The notes under the pieces are model-generated. The model saw only the letters and a program-made list of their open reading frames with translations, had not been told where the DNA came from and did not search any database. From Xylogone sp. PMI_703 (taxonomy: Eukaryota > Ascomycota > Leotiomycetes), in contig JAJTUQ010000001.1 of NCBI GenBank assembly GCA_021399445.1, positions 5,518,001-5,582,000 on the forward strand: a stretch of 64,000 nucleotides of DNA, read 5' to 3'. This document shows, in pieces, positions 10,661 to 22,318 of the stretch (position 1 is its first letter; each line of letters starts with the position of its first letter). The translations under genes and the position numbers were made by a program.

Positions 10661-11961
10661 TCAGATCAGCTCCGTAAATTTGCCCAACGCCGCCTGTTTG
10701 CTACCAGTAAAAGCCCCATGCAACTCATCTAGCGCAGCAAAGTGTCTAGCAATCTCCAACCCCCTCTCGTTCTCCTCCATGATCTTCTTCCACATAGGCT
10801 TCTCCCCCTCCTTGCCTTCTTCTTTCTTCTCCTCACTCTCTACCACTTCACTAGCAGCAGATACAACCTCCGGAGTAGATATGCCACTGGTTCCAGACAC
10901 AGGAGTGCTCCCCAGCCCCTGCGAAGAAGGGACGGTCATAGTGCTGACCCATCCACCAGGCTTCCCCTCGGGCAGATACCCCGACGCCGCGATTGTGACT
11001 TCAGGATGAATAGTCAATCTCCCCAACTTAATAACATACTTGCTCACCGCGCTCGCGAAAATAGCCTTCTCGTCTATATCATCAGCCTCCACCGCACTCG
11101 TCGCAGCAACATCTCCCTGAATCGAGTACTTCTTCCCGCCAAATAAACTTCCATCCCCGAGCACATACCCCTTGGGCCGCACCGTCCCCTTCTTAACGAA
11201 ATGCGTCACCACATACAGCCACTTCCGGTCCCAGCACAGCAGCCTGCTCCACATCTCGTAGCGCTGCAGTGGCTTGATCTCGCGCTTGAAACTGCAGTGT
11301 ACGCCACCGAGCATGATTCCCCACTTGCCCTTGACGGGGTTCCCTGCGGCGTCCAGCACGAGCTTGGATTTCGCATTGTTCTGCAGCGCGCGCATGCCTG
11401 GTTGTAGGAGAGCGCAGACGAGATGCGATCGCGTGACGTCCAGGTCGGAGTAGTAGGTTGAGTTGGATTTGTGGAGGTTGTGATCGATTTCGGTGAGTGG
11501 GACGTAGGTGGTTGTGATGACGGGGAGGAAGAGCAAGGGAGGGCGGTCTGAAGGGGGGATCCTGGGGGGAGAGAAGAGGAGGTGTTGGTATATACCTTTG
11601 AAGACGCGGTACTAATTTTTTCAGATTCCATGTTAGCTAGAGATCATATCATATGCATTCGACAATCTTGATCTGGTTTGAAAGTATTGCAGAAAAAGAG
11701 AAAAGACAGAAATCGGAAACTAGAAAAAAGACCCGATGATGAAGAAGGGGAGGGGAAAAAAAGACATACAAGCCACATCCCAGGCATATTCTTGATATTC
11801 ACAAGTATATACAGCGTCGCCAGTATCCTCGCGTACTTATCCGGCCCCGTATACATCTTCATAATCACCTTCCAGACCTCCATCTTCGCCGCGCCGACGA
11901 CTGCTCCCGTAGCCGCCACGGCCGTCAGCGTCTTTATCGGGAGCGCTGCAGCGGATGCCAT
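10661..11961 (-). CDS. THEM6-like thioesterase superfamily protein
   Basis: Two exons (11770-11961, then 10661-11611) encode 380 residues. The short first exon encodes a hydrophobic N-terminus and an amphipathic stretch ending KNMPGMWL. The second opens with YRVFKGIYQHLLF and then carries EIDHNLHKSNSTYYSDLD, the hot-dog active-site region of the THEM6/4HBT_2 family. The C-terminal part has a low-complexity acidic linker (EEKKEEGKEGEKP) and ends in a helical segment. Fungal members are uncharacterised; membrane association and acyl-thioester hydrolysis are inferences from the fold. A second intron inside exon 2 (GTATAT..CCCCAG) was considered but dropped because read-through keeps the family sequence. 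Confidence 0.82.
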
Positions 11962-12426
11962 ATTTGCGCGCGCACGCTCACGAATATTTCAATACCAAAA
12001 AAAGAGAGAGAATATTATAAGTCGCATAAAAGAGGGAAGTAAGAAGACGAAAGGAAGGAAGGAAAAAGAAAACGCAGGTCTAAGTTACAGCGAAGATAAG
12101 GGAGAGGGAATCGGTGGTCGGAGGAGAGATAGTAAGCAGGGCTTAGTAGGTTTGCTTTCTCTTACTATTCCCAATGAGGGGGGGATTGTCCGGATGCCGA
12201 GGTCCCGGATTAGCTTTGCACCGACATATCTGCAGGGATGTACAGTAACGGTATTCACATGCATTTTCCGCTCTTCTCATCTGCAGCCTTGTTTGCTTCC
12301 TACGGTAGATCCGGAGATGGCGGTGGGTTTGGTAGTTTTACTTCTACATTGTTATATCTTGAAAAAATGCGGTAGAGGTTATCTATTGGAGTATAACCAG
12401 AAGCGTCAAATTAGAAATACAGAACA

Positions 12427-14510
12427 CTAGATAAGGATAATAACTTCCTTTCCTTCCACGAAGGCTTGAAGCCTTGGAATGTTGCTGCGGACTTGCTTAT
12501 AGTGCTCTAGTTGGTAGACTTCCACTAGATCTTGTCTAGAGATAAATCGAGATGGACGTTGCTCTCCAGTTACCTGCCTCATTAACTGCTGTGTCACCGA
12601 GTAGAACAAATTGCGAAGCCATCCGGGATTCTTTCGTCCATTGATTTCCCGCATGTGGTGATGATACATATCTAGTTCTGCGTAGATATGCTCTTTGAGT
12701 GGCAACTCTAACCACCCCGGAAGAAATATGGCTATTTCACCCTAATATGACTGAACAGGATCAAGAGCCGCTATAGAGTGGATTTTAGCAACGTCCTGGG
12801 GTCTTCAACGTTAGGAGAGGAGCTGGTTGTGAAGCCGATGAATCCGTCTCAGATATCCCAAGAATGATTACTTGAGCTTGGCTGTGAATCCTGAACGGTA
12901 GAGTTTCTACAACCGAGGAAAGTTGGTAATTATCCCTTGACATGATGGTAGTTTGCTGCGATGATAATTGCGAGAATAAGCATTGCGTTCATTTTGAGGT
13001 CTTTGGCATGCTTCTGATGTTCTGTTTCAAAGTCTAGCTGTCTTTTACGATAGACTGCCTCTGTTCTATATGTCTTACGGGTTAGCCCACAACGGTACTC
13101 AAACAGTTAGTTGATTCTGTTAAATCCGATTGAGGTATTTTATGCCAGCATTTAGATTTACCTCTTTTATTCGATAAGCTGTGATACTTAGAATGCTGAA
13201 GGTTAACTCCTGAGTTTTGAGATCTCTTTCGTCTTTTCCATCAAATGCAGTTTATTGAGAGTTTAGGGTCTATTTGTACCTACAGTGATGTCGTGTTTAA
13301 CTCACTCTGCTCCTCTCTAGATAGCTCAGGTCTCCTCATGTCGTGGAGGCTAGCCGTTTGGCCTCGTTGCTGTCGAGTATATGCCATTTATGGCATCGAG
13401 TGTACCATTGGTCGATAATTGTTCCTAGGAGTTTTCTCATCAAAGCTGATTGTCTCTTCTCTGTATCTGGTATCAATAGAGGTATGCTGCAAATATCATC
13501 TTACAGCCGCTTTTTGAGGGTATCAAGCTGCCCAGCCGTAATCAGAGCTATAAAATTTGAGTGATCAAGCTCATTGCGGACCACGTAGTAATGTGCGATG
13601 TGTGGTTTGTCGTGCATCTCGAATCCAATTCTTAGTGAAGCGTAAATATAGCCATATGAGTTGGGCAATCTTTGTTGGTGTCTTTCCCGTTGAGAACTCC
13701 TTGGTAAGCATTCTTCTCCTCATTTAGAGTCTCATTAATAGTTATCTAGTAGCATTGCTCGAGCTGGATAGTAGCGGAGCCAAGGTTTTAAACTTAGGGC
13801 AATGCCAGAGTGATTCAGACACAAAGCACTATCTTCTGTGCTTTCAATCTTCTCGCGTAGCTGCTCTTCCGCATCATAACGCCTTGCGATGAATCTCTTG
13901 GTGTTTTTGAAATCTTGGGGGAGGTCGCTATTGATCCAATTTCTCCCATCCATCTACTTTGTATCGTTCCGCCTCTGTCTTTAGTTGATAGATGGACGGA
14001 TGGATGTATTCTTACCTTTACACGAGAACACTCGGAGCGCTCAATTGCGAACTCCTCGACGCTTTCGAGATCGAGATCGTGCTCACCACTATGGACCATG
14101 GCTGCTTTGTCGGGAACCTGAGTCGGAGCCTCTAACGACTGAACGATTCTGTCAAACAAAGGAGGCGGTATACGCCCCGCAAACAAATCGCCGTACCTGG
14201 CGTAAAACGCCGATCGTTGGAGGTCCGAGATATGACCCTGTAGGCTCTGGGCATCGCACGTTTTCGCACTTTCAGTTCAGATAACATCTTATAGAGATGA
14301 GAATGGCTTGAGCTTCTTGGTAGAGTCCACCTGTTCGTCCAGGGCTTGCTTGTCGTTATCCGCCTTTTTTTCAGCGTCCAAGATATCAGAGTGGTCCACA
14401 AGTGCGTAAATCTCCTCGAAGTTTCAAGATGTCTTGATTTGATCCGGCCACTGTTCTTGATACATTTCATTGCCTGACCTTTCACTGAACGCCATCATAG
14501 TACTGCAATA
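12427..14510 (-). pseudogene. Decayed gene-like stretch with in-frame stops
   Basis: Reading the minus strand from about 14495, one frame encodes protein-like sequence (MMAFSERSGNEMYQEQW, EEIYALVDHSDILDAEKKAD, SDLQRSAFYARYGDLFAGR, PPPLFDRIVQSLEAP) but is interrupted by a TGA and then by a TAA and another TGA close together. Further downstream come pieces in other frames: a charged segment near 13740-13950 (DGRNWINSDLPQDFKNTKRF), a segment near 13580-13711 (EFSTGKTPTKIAQLIWLYLR), a helical segment followed by a hydrophobic stretch near 12950-13090, and a 92-residue open frame at 12427-12705. I cannot name the family. It looks like an old gene or transposon relic altered by point mutation and frameshift. 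Genuine introns cannot be fully excluded. Confidence 0.4.
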
Positions 14511-14790
14511 GCACTGCTACTTGCGCCAGTGGAACATTGAGGTGTTCCTTGGAACTCCATAGGTCAGATAAAGATGGAAGGAAGAGAAAGAGAGAAAAGG
14601 AGAGCGTTGAAGTCTTATATAAGCATATATCTGCATATTCACTATTGATAAAAAACCTCAATGCCATAGAAACTCTCTTCAAGCTATTCAATTAGGTATT
14701 GACTATAGTTACTGTAAGCATTCAATATGCCATAACTCTTCACTATAATATTCTGTGCATCTAAGTTTCGTCTATGAGAACATCATATGC

Positions 14791-15826
14791 CTATACTCCA
14801 TTCAAGTTATTCTGAGCAGTGAATACGTCACCTAAGTTCAAGTCAATAAGCTAGGTACATATTATCTCATACTGGCATACTCACCCTTGTCGCTATAGTC
14901 CACTAAAATGAAGTTGGGCTTTCTTCCCCAAGTACTATAGCACAGATCTGCTTGGGCACCGATGCTTCCAGTTCCGGTGGCTGCGTTTGTCGTCTCGTCA
15001 GCTGGGTCATCTGGAATAAGTATACCCAGGATGTCGATGTCCAAAAAGTGATTTACAATCATCATTAGCCCATCTCCATTAGAGCCTGCAGGACGGTCAA
15101 GGGCGCAGGAAGAGAAGTTAGGATCAGTCACATCATAAGCGGTTTCGAAGAAGTAGTTGAATTCAGGGAGAATGTATGATACAGAGCTAGTATCTGCACC
15201 GTAGTCTGTTGAAATATATCAGCATATAGGAAAATTTTTCAATAAAGGAGAAGAAGTAGATGAGTAAGAATCTACGGATTCACATGACTGTGTACATAGA
15301 ACGACCAACCTAGAAACATGACGAGTCTGCTGCCACTATCGATAAGCTCTCCCAATGTAGGCCACTCATCCATACTCAACTGAGAGGGTGGAGTATAGGC
15401 ATATTTGTCTAAACCGGTAGAACTGAAGGCATCTCCAAAATCGCTAACTGCAACACTATCCCCATTTGTCAAGAGAAGTGTAACGACCTCATTCGGGTTA
15501 CTATCTAGCCACGTTTTAATAGTCGACAAGTAGTCTGTAAGGAATCCGACATTAAGTTCCCAGCAAGAAGTATGGCAGAGGAAGAGTTCGCCAAGGAAGC
15601 TGTGCGTCTGCGCCTGAAGAAACCGGATACCATTGTTCAGCTGGGTCGTTACGGATACACCCTGGTTATCTGTAGGCAACGATCCTACAAATGCAGAATC
15701 ATGACTCCCGATCTGAGTGACATTGGAGTACTGACGAGAGCAAAATTCTGCGTGGCCGTTGCATACCGTCGCGGCATAGACAAGTCTCGACGAAGAGAAT
15801 AATAGTGTAAGGAAAGCGAAGCGCAT
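14791..15826 (-). CDS. Secreted PI-PLC-X-like (PLC-like) phosphodiesterase
   Basis: Three exons (15310-15826, 14885-15205, 14791-14831) give 292 residues. A signal peptide (about residues 1-18) is followed by the TIM-barrel of the PLC-like phosphodiesterase superfamily. His42 lies in QIGSHDSAF and His85 in ELFLCHTSC, matching the two catalytic histidines of bacterial-type PI-PLC. Later landmarks are TIKTWLDSNPNEVVTLLL, RLVMFLDYGAD (formed across the first join) and NFILVDYSDKGDVFTAQNNL (formed across the second join), after which the last exon ends in LNGV. This is a common fungal secreted family; the substrate (phosphoinositide, GPI or other phosphodiester) is not established. Introns are 104 and 53 nt. 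Confidence 0.88.
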
Positions 15827-17052
15827 ATTTGCAGATGGCGAGTATCAGATACTTACACCGAAAAAGAGAATCGAAAGGTTCAAGTAACGCAGATTCAGAG
15901 GAGATTAAATACGTACATGAGTAATACTCACCCGCTTCCTGAAGGCCACGGGGTCCGTACAATAGGTGTGGAATACATCTTGCGGAAAGTTAGGAGCTTC
16001 CATTCTAAGGTTGACAATGGCCGTCTTTGTTACGTGCATAAATTGACCAGCACATGGATTGGGCAGATGAGCACCCTAAGCACCCATAGAGAAGGTCGAA
16101 CTGCAACGGCAAACATCTTAGGGATTACAGCGGTAGATGAAACCTATAAAGCTCTTGTTCTGACCCATGGGTAGCGTTGGTGACTTCAACGTTTTGATTG
16201 GAAGTCCACTGCATGACCCAAGGCCGAGTGATCGGTCTAGAATCCCGATCGGGATGTTCTTGAGTGGTTCAGGTCAGCAAGGTGGTTTAGGTGAATAAGA
16301 TGGTGGTGGAAGCGAAGGAGGTTTCGAGGCCTCTCTCAATCATGATTTGGTATCACCTGGCCAGTGCTAAGGGGGAACATCCCGAACCTGACCTATACCG
16401 ATGCGGGGCGATTAATATAAAATGCAACGGCAGGCCAGTGGCAGCGCATGGGTGGTATTCCGATCAGAAGAACGCATGTCCTGATGAGTGGCTGACAATA
16501 CCAGAGGACATGTCGCATGGGTAGTATCCGCTGTGGATTCTAGATGCAAGTCAGAGTAACGTATGAATTGCCTTAAGGAAAGCTTATTTCGAGCCTTCAA
16601 GAATGGTTTAATGTACTGTACACAGTACACTTTTCAACCCGGTGACTGCTCTACCCCTGACAAGCCTCGGAGAGAAGTTCCAACTAAGTAGTCCTCGCCA
16701 GCCACACGCCATCGCTCTTCCCCTCCTTTGACATAAGTCGACGCGAAGGCACATTCCTCAAATTTCTCTTCTGGAGGCACAACTGGTTCTTAAAAAGAAA
16801 GAGTATACACGAGGGCCGATATCGCCAGGAACGTCAGAATCAAAAATGGGTGATGAAGGAGGGGCAGATACGAATTACCACAATGCGGGCTGAATTGGGT
16901 AAATTGGAGAGAGTGGTCAAGCTACCCCACGTTCGCGATCGCGACATGTTTACATACCCCGCCATGCATCTTTTTCAGACATAAACCACAGACCACCAAG
17001 CCATTGCAATCAGGATTTCCTATCAGATCTAATTCCACAAATAATTTTCAGC
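15827..17052. other. Divergent promoter region, no gene seen
   Basis: About 1.2 kb between the minus-strand phosphodiesterase and the plus-strand oxidoreductase. Open frames at 15917-16174 and 16291-16524 have no domain signal. It should hold both promoters. Confidence 0.5.
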
Positions 17053-18272
17053 ATGGCAATCGGAGTAGCAATTGTCGGAAGTGGCATCTTTGCCAAAGAA
17101 CAGCATCTTGTAGGTACAAGGCATATAAAAATCTGCCCAGTTCGATGAGCTAATGTGCATCTTCAAGCCTGCTGTCCAAGCATGTTCCAGCCTCTCCCTC
17201 AAAGCAGTCTACTCACGTTCTCTTAAATCTGCTCAATCCCTCAGCGAAAACCTAAGCAATGTCGATCTCTACTCAGACGACTCCGGCTCGGGCAAGAGCT
17301 ATCAAGATCTCCTCCAACGAGACGATATCCAGGGACTTATTATTGCGCTCCCCATTATGAAGCAAGCAGCATTCATCGAAGCTGCACTCGCAGCTGGCAA
17401 GCACGTGCTCTCAGAGAAGCCAATTGCACAAGATCTTCAGACTGCTGAGAAGCTGGTTCAATTTTATAGGAGTGACAAAGTTAAGAGTGGTACAATCTGG
17501 GCAGTCGCTGAGAATCTCCGATTTGTGAAATCTATTCAAGTTGCAGCAGAGGAGGTTAAGAAACTAGGGAAGATATTAGGATTCAGAGCTAAGTCGTTTG
17601 TAAGTTTCTCCCAATGAGATCTGAAAGTAGGGATGGGCATCTCTAATTTAGTATACTACAGGGCAACGTTGCGCCAGGAGGTAAATACATTGGTAAGAAC
17701 TCTCTACTAGCTTACTTCAGATACAATGGCTGATAGCAGCAATAGAGACCGCGTGGCGCAAAGTTCCAGAGCATCAAGGAGGTTTCTTATTAGACGGTGG
17801 TATCCACACCGTTGCAGCTATCCGCCACATCCTAGGAGAAAACAAGCCTACTACTCTGGCTTCCTTCAACGCTCTCCTCCAAGCACATCTTCCTCCAGTT
17901 GACACCGTCAATTCTATCTGGCAGACCAGCAGCGGTATCTCTGGTACCTTCGCAATGTCATTCGGTACCACACTCTCAGGAAGTCTACACGAGATCGCAT
18001 GCGAGCAGGGCTCAGTGATTGTTGCGCGGGATAAGGTCACTGTCCGCAAAGGGAATGAAGGTGACAATAACGTTATCTTTGATCAAGAGTTCCCGGATAA
18101 ATCGAACGGCGTAGTGCCCGAGGTAGCGGCTTGGGCGAAGAGTATAGAGCAAGGCAAGCTGGACCCGTTACAGAGTCCCGAAGAAGGACTTGCAGACCTA
18201 GAGATCTTGGAGAAGATGCTAGTCAGTGGCGAGAAGGGAGGAGCACCGCTACCTCTGCAGCACCAGGTCTAG
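17053..18272 (+). CDS. Gfo/Idh/MocA-family NAD(P)-dependent oxidoreductase (yeast YMR315W-like)
   Basis: Four exons (17053-17109, 17168-17599, 17662-17692, 17746-18272) give 348 residues. The N-terminal Rossmann fold starts with AIVGSGIFAKEQHL, its dinucleotide loop split from the rest by the first intron. The family motif LSEKPIAQDL carries the conserved Lys of the EKP signature. The C-terminal half has GGKYIETAWRKVPEH (built from three exons) and GGFLLDGGIHTVA, the substrate-side His region. Length and order match the roughly 349-residue yeast YMR315W protein. It is probably a cytosolic sugar- or aldehyde-type oxidoreductase; the exact substrate is unknown. The third exon is only 31 nt. Confidence 0.87.
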
Positions 18273-19010
18273 AAGTGTTGCACACGTTTAGGAGCAGGAT
18301 CTATTCTTTTTCTTAGAGCTTGCGAGGCTGAGAAGCTACATATCACAATATTTATACTATTTAATTTAAAACACATTGAGTGGCCACGCAAGAAAGCCAG
18401 GATCGTTTGTATTTACCGGACACCTGGAACAGGAAACCTCGAAGAGTACAAAAAGGTAGTTCCAAATTCTGCTGAAACTGGACTAAAAAAACAGAGAGAG
18501 AGAGACAGAGAGAAATGCTATCAAAGTAGCAACAAATACCCATAATCCTAGTGCCTCGCCATTGACTACCAGAAATGGAGAACAAAATGCTTACAATTTA
18601 CTGTGCTGTCTATTACCCAATTAGTGCGAGAGAGAGCATAAACCCCTACCAGATATAGAATGCAACATGCCATAAACCCTCCTATATCGGCGACAGTCCT
18701 TTCTATCGGTGAAGAAAAAGGGTTGGAGAAAAAAAGACGGTGTAGATGATGTAAGAGGCACGAGATTCAAACCCTCTTTTTCCACCTGTAGATGTGCGCG
18801 CTGTAGGAGAGTGTGTGTGGTGTGTGTGCAGTACCGGCACGCTACGTGTTTGGTTTGAAGCAATCGGCAGGGCCTGTGTTGACCCGCTGCGGAAGCTGTG
18901 GGGCCCGGGCTGGTTTGGTCCCCACCCGCTCGCCTTGTTGAAAGTGGTCCTGATACAGTACAACTGATTACTGGTGACGCATCTGACACTCTACATTATT
19001 ATCACAACTG
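18273..19010. other. Intergenic stretch, no gene seen
   Basis: About 740 bases downstream of the oxidoreductase. It holds GA-rich tracts around 18491-18515 and open frames on the minus strand (18621-18989) without any recognisable domain. Confidence 0.5.
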
Positions 19011-19130
19011 TTTCCCAGTGGACAAAGTAGCTGGCGTAGTGGTACATAAATCACCACCAAAATTTGGCGAGCTCTGAAGCACCAGCAGTACCACTGTGCC
19101 AACTACGCTGACCACCGGGAGTGAGGGAAA
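19011..19130. mobile_element. MITE-like inverted-repeat element, copy A
   Basis: The left arm (about 19014-19045) and right arm (about 19088-19125) are imperfect inverted repeats sharing a GTGGAC..AGTAGCTGGCGTAGTGGTAC-type sequence. The internal core 19039-19073 (GTGGTACATAAATC, then TTTGGCGAGC) recurs in the copy at 42603-42703. There is no coding capacity. The arms resemble, from memory, ends of fungal pogo/Fot-type Tc1-mariner elements. Exact ends and the target duplication were not resolved. Confidence 0.65.
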
Positions 19131-19264
19131 GCGATTTTTTCACCAAAAAAAAGGGCATTTACGACACCTGTGCGATTCGCTGTGAAATGTCAGAGAATTA
19201 TCTATTTTCGAAGAGAACAATACTTACAACGCACGCCTAATATTTTGTTAGTATAAAACACATA

Positions 19265-19343
19265 TAGAGGAGCAGAATCTATAACCTACGCCCGAAGGCA
19301 ACGGCTTAGCAGGCCGTCGAGTTAACCACTCCCCCAAGGTGTC
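19265..19343 (-). pseudogene. tRNA-Ser(GCU)-like relic
   Basis: On the minus strand the sequence starts ACACCTTGGGGGAGTGGTTAA, close to a serine-tRNA D-arm and A box. It continues with a five-pair anticodon stem (ACGGC/GCCGT) around the seven-base loop CTGCTAA (anticodon GCT). A short variable arm (TGCCTTCGGGCG) follows. The T-arm is damaged (GGTTATAGATTC instead of GGTTCGAATCC) and the acceptor stem does not pair. It reads as a decayed tRNA or a tRNA-derived SINE fragment, not a working gene. Confidence 0.5.
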
Positions 19344-19378
19344 TGTCGTTAAGCGAGGTGCTTCTAATTCAATTTATT

Positions 19379-19497
19379 AGCTCTCGGCGGACAAAATAAG
19401 TTAACTTAAGTTAGTTGGCACAGTATTAATTACATAATCGAACACCGAAACACAGTGACCTGAGGTACTACCGTGCCAATTATTCTGTCTACCGCAG
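19379..19497. mobile_element. MITE-like inverted-repeat element, copy C (diverged)
   Basis: The left arm begins CTCTCGGCGGACAAAATAAG and continues into TTGGCACAGTATTAATTAC. The right arm reads GGTACTACCGTGCCAATTAT followed by TCTGTCTACCGCAG. Reverse-complementing the right arm gives the same GG(A/T)(A/G)GACA..AATTGGCAC..GGTA pattern as copies A and B. A short AACTTAAGTTAG palindrome sits inside the left arm. The GGACAAAATAA..TTGGCAC motif is typical of fungal pogo-type termini (recollection). Confidence 0.5.
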
Positions 19498-19902
19498 GCT
19501 GCTGAGAAACATGCCTCTTTACTCAAGACGATTTATTGCAAAGACCCAGGCAAGATATATCTCCAACAAATCTAGGCAATATCTAGGGAAACGCTGAGTT
19601 TAAGTAACCTACCTTATATAACGAATCACGTGGATGCGAGATCAAACACTTACCCTCTCACCAATCTGCTTTGATTGGGTTCGCATTGACTCGTCGTGAA
19701 AGCTTCTATATATAACCAACTTATAATGATACCCTGAAAATATTGATTAATCATCGCATTACCTCAGTCGATTTTCGTCCTCGCATACCGTGGTAGACTG
19801 TTGCAGCTGCGTTTAAGCCCCTCCCCCCCGAGGCTCTTTATTGATGCCGAGTTTAGATCTGAATAGTACACTGTCGACTCACATCCTTATCCACATCCTT
19901 TC

Positions 19903-20690
19903 TATGGCTCGCGATCCCGCCCACATTCCGCTTCGTGAACCTCACTGTCTCATTTGCCGGTATTTTGTCGAGGTAGGAGAAACAGTATTAGCACGTATTG
20001 GGCCATTTTGCCTTTTGAACTTTGAACTCTTGTGTACTGATGATATGACCAGTTATAGGAGACTCGACCGCTCTGAAGCCAGTTGGGATAACACAATTCT
20101 TCGAATACCCTAGCAGGACACGCCGGTCTAAGTCCGTCGTCCTCTATTTGAAGAGGAGGAAGAAAAGAGGGGACCTGGATAGCGGAGACCGTCCGAATAT
20201 TAGACCCGTGGAAAGGCTTCTATGCCGCCGTACCACATGCCTGACATGCTGGAAGGCGCCAGCGACATTCCTCTTCCACAGGGATTGTTTCTGGCTCGCA
20301 AAGCATGAGCTTCCAACACTTGACCTGACTTACATTTGGAGCACACGGCTCCAGTCACGCCCATGGGAAGAGGAGTCTCTAGCGCTTTGGAATTCCGTTG
20401 GAGTGCCTACTGATGCGCTTGCAAACAAATGGCCTGACGGCTTTATAAATTTGATGTCGAAATTACCTATTGAGATTCGCCGACTAGTTGCTAGTTACTG
20501 CCCTGAGTCTCCTTACTGGAAATACAGTGCTGCCATCTCGTGGACCACGGAGAATTTTCCCAAGAGAGAGACCAGGCGCGACATTACGTGAGTTACTCAA
20601 GCTTGCTTCAAGAGGAGACCTTGCTGCTGGTCTATGGCAGATATTTCTGGCTGTGTTCAAGTGTCTCTTGAGGTATATATAGACTAACAC
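19903..20690 (+). CDS. Uncharacterised Cys-containing fungal protein, possibly broken
   Basis: Two coding-like blocks are visible. The first, from the ATG at 19903, encodes IPLREPHCLICRYFVEVGET with a CxxC pair. The second, from about 20113 to 20590, carries LLCRRTTCLTCWKAPATFLF and HRDCF, then LPIEIRRLVASYCPESPYWK, an F-box-like or LP-x-EIR-type segment. An intron ending TAGCAG near 20112 probably links them; its donor is unclear. The second block stops at a TGA at 20588-20590. The +1 frame continues credibly (TLRELLKLASRGDLAAGLWQ) to about 20682, so either a GTGAGT donor or a frameshift lies here. Family unknown; several leotiomycete-type proteins have this layout as far as I recall. Confidence 0.38.
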
Positions 20691-22013
20691 GATCTATATG
20701 ACCACGAGCAATCAATTCTCTCCACTGTACGTCCCGTATTTATACCCCTGCTTGATAGCTTATCACACTTAAATCTAGAGGCATATATTAGACTTTGTCA
20801 TAATATGATGGAAGCACTCATACCATTGACCATTAACCTCTACTTTTCCAAACCTCTGCGGTCGAGTTTCGGCCTTATTATGTACGTCACAACCTGACTC
20901 AAAGTGCTTCTGATGGAGTATGTGGGCATTTATACCTCACTTAATTACTGAATGTAAGCGTCGATTAGAGCCAAGCGTGATAACCTTTATCTCATATCTG
21001 AAAACTTAAGGAACTAAAAGAGCCTGGTTTGTGAAGGCGGTTTCGAGTTCTACCGTATATTTGGAAACCTAGTCAAACATCTGTTGGTATCAAAGCGCAG
21101 TCCGAGGAATATGATTCATGGATCAGCGTCTCCTTCTCGTTGGGCACCACTCAACAGGCCAGGATTTAACCCAACATTGGGCCTAAGGGGAGTCTTTGTG
21201 ATCGATGAAGTACTGCAGTCCAGGACACTGAGTATCCATACCAAGATCGGTCATCACTTTTGAAGGATTTAAGTACCCGGAGAGAATGGCTGATCTAGTA
21301 GTCCGAAGCCGCTGTTCGAGATATGTTTTAGACCAATCAATGGCGCTTGAATTGCGCAAAACATCATCCTATACGGAGCAGTCTATAGGTGAGAGGGCAG
21401 GAAAAGGGGGGAAGACCGCCAAGCCAACCCGAGTTCTTCGGCAGCAACCGAACCGCGGTGTTTTTTAGCAGCTGGTCCCAGGGCCAGACCAGCCAGACGG
21501 AAAAGACGGCACGTCTCCGCCTCCTCTTCCCATCCCCGTCCTTGTGTGAAGATGAGGGAAAAAAGTTTTAAAAAAATTTCCCAGCGCAAGGCAAATCACA
21601 CACAATCAATGGCTCGTATCCTTTCCTTGGGCATCAATTGGTTTCCTCTTTTGTTTCAAGAATAATAAGCACTATCCATAATCCTCGCGGAAAGGCAGAT
21701 TTTCTACACGCGGATGTGTCTAGTCGTAGCTGCAGCGAGGAAGGTGGAAACCCACGATAAGGCGCTGGCCGTGTGCTGAGGTAATTGCACAGCGCAGTGT
21801 TGGGGTATGAGTGGTCCGGCCACTCGCCTGGCTCCACCGCCTCCCCCGATTTTCGGCCCCTTTGGAGGCGTCCGCCCATTTCCTTCTCTCCTTCCTTGCT
21901 CCAACTGCAAAGGTCCAGCTCCAACGTCAGTCCCCCAGTGTTGATTGACGGGAATAATACCCTTTCCTTCTCATACTAAAATATCTACGGTGGTTCTCTC
22001 GTTTTGTTTCTTG
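20691..22013. other. Intergenic stretch, promoter side of the DHA1 transporter
   Basis: About 1.3 kb without a supportable gene. The left half is AT-rich with no open frame of note. The right half (21380-21900) is GC-rich with shadow open frames on both strands and probably belongs to the transporter's promoter. Confidence 0.5.
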
Positions 22014-22042
22014 CTTTCTTACTTTCTTACTTTCTTACTTTT
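22014..22042. repeat. Pyrimidine-rich TTTCTTAC tandem repeat
   Basis: Three to four copies of an eight-base pyrimidine unit lie about 280 nt upstream of the transporter ATG, in its probable promoter or leader. CT-rich tracts are usual in filamentous-fungal promoters. Confidence 0.6.
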
Positions 22043-22318
22043 TTCTGTAAATTCCTTCCTCTCTCACATTTTTAAGACTAGATTACTCTATAGATTTTTT
22101 TATAGAGCCCACTCTCAGCGCCACGGCTCCCATTGGCTGATTTCCCTGTGCTCTAACTGTCCAATTCACTTAACTCTTCCGTCATTCGTGGTCAAAGGAG
22201 TCATAGATAGTTCTCTAGTGGCTTAGCCATTGTCATATCGTTCATTCATTCCTATCCTCCATACTATGACACTCCACTTCGTTCAAAAGTGAATTGATGT
22301 GAAATAACCTTATCCAAC

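Noticed and set aside
11548..11595. Possible second intron (GTATAT..CCCCAG, 34 nt) in the THEM6-like gene
   Set aside because: Too short for a normal intron, and read-through preserves the family sequence YRVFKGIYQHLLF.
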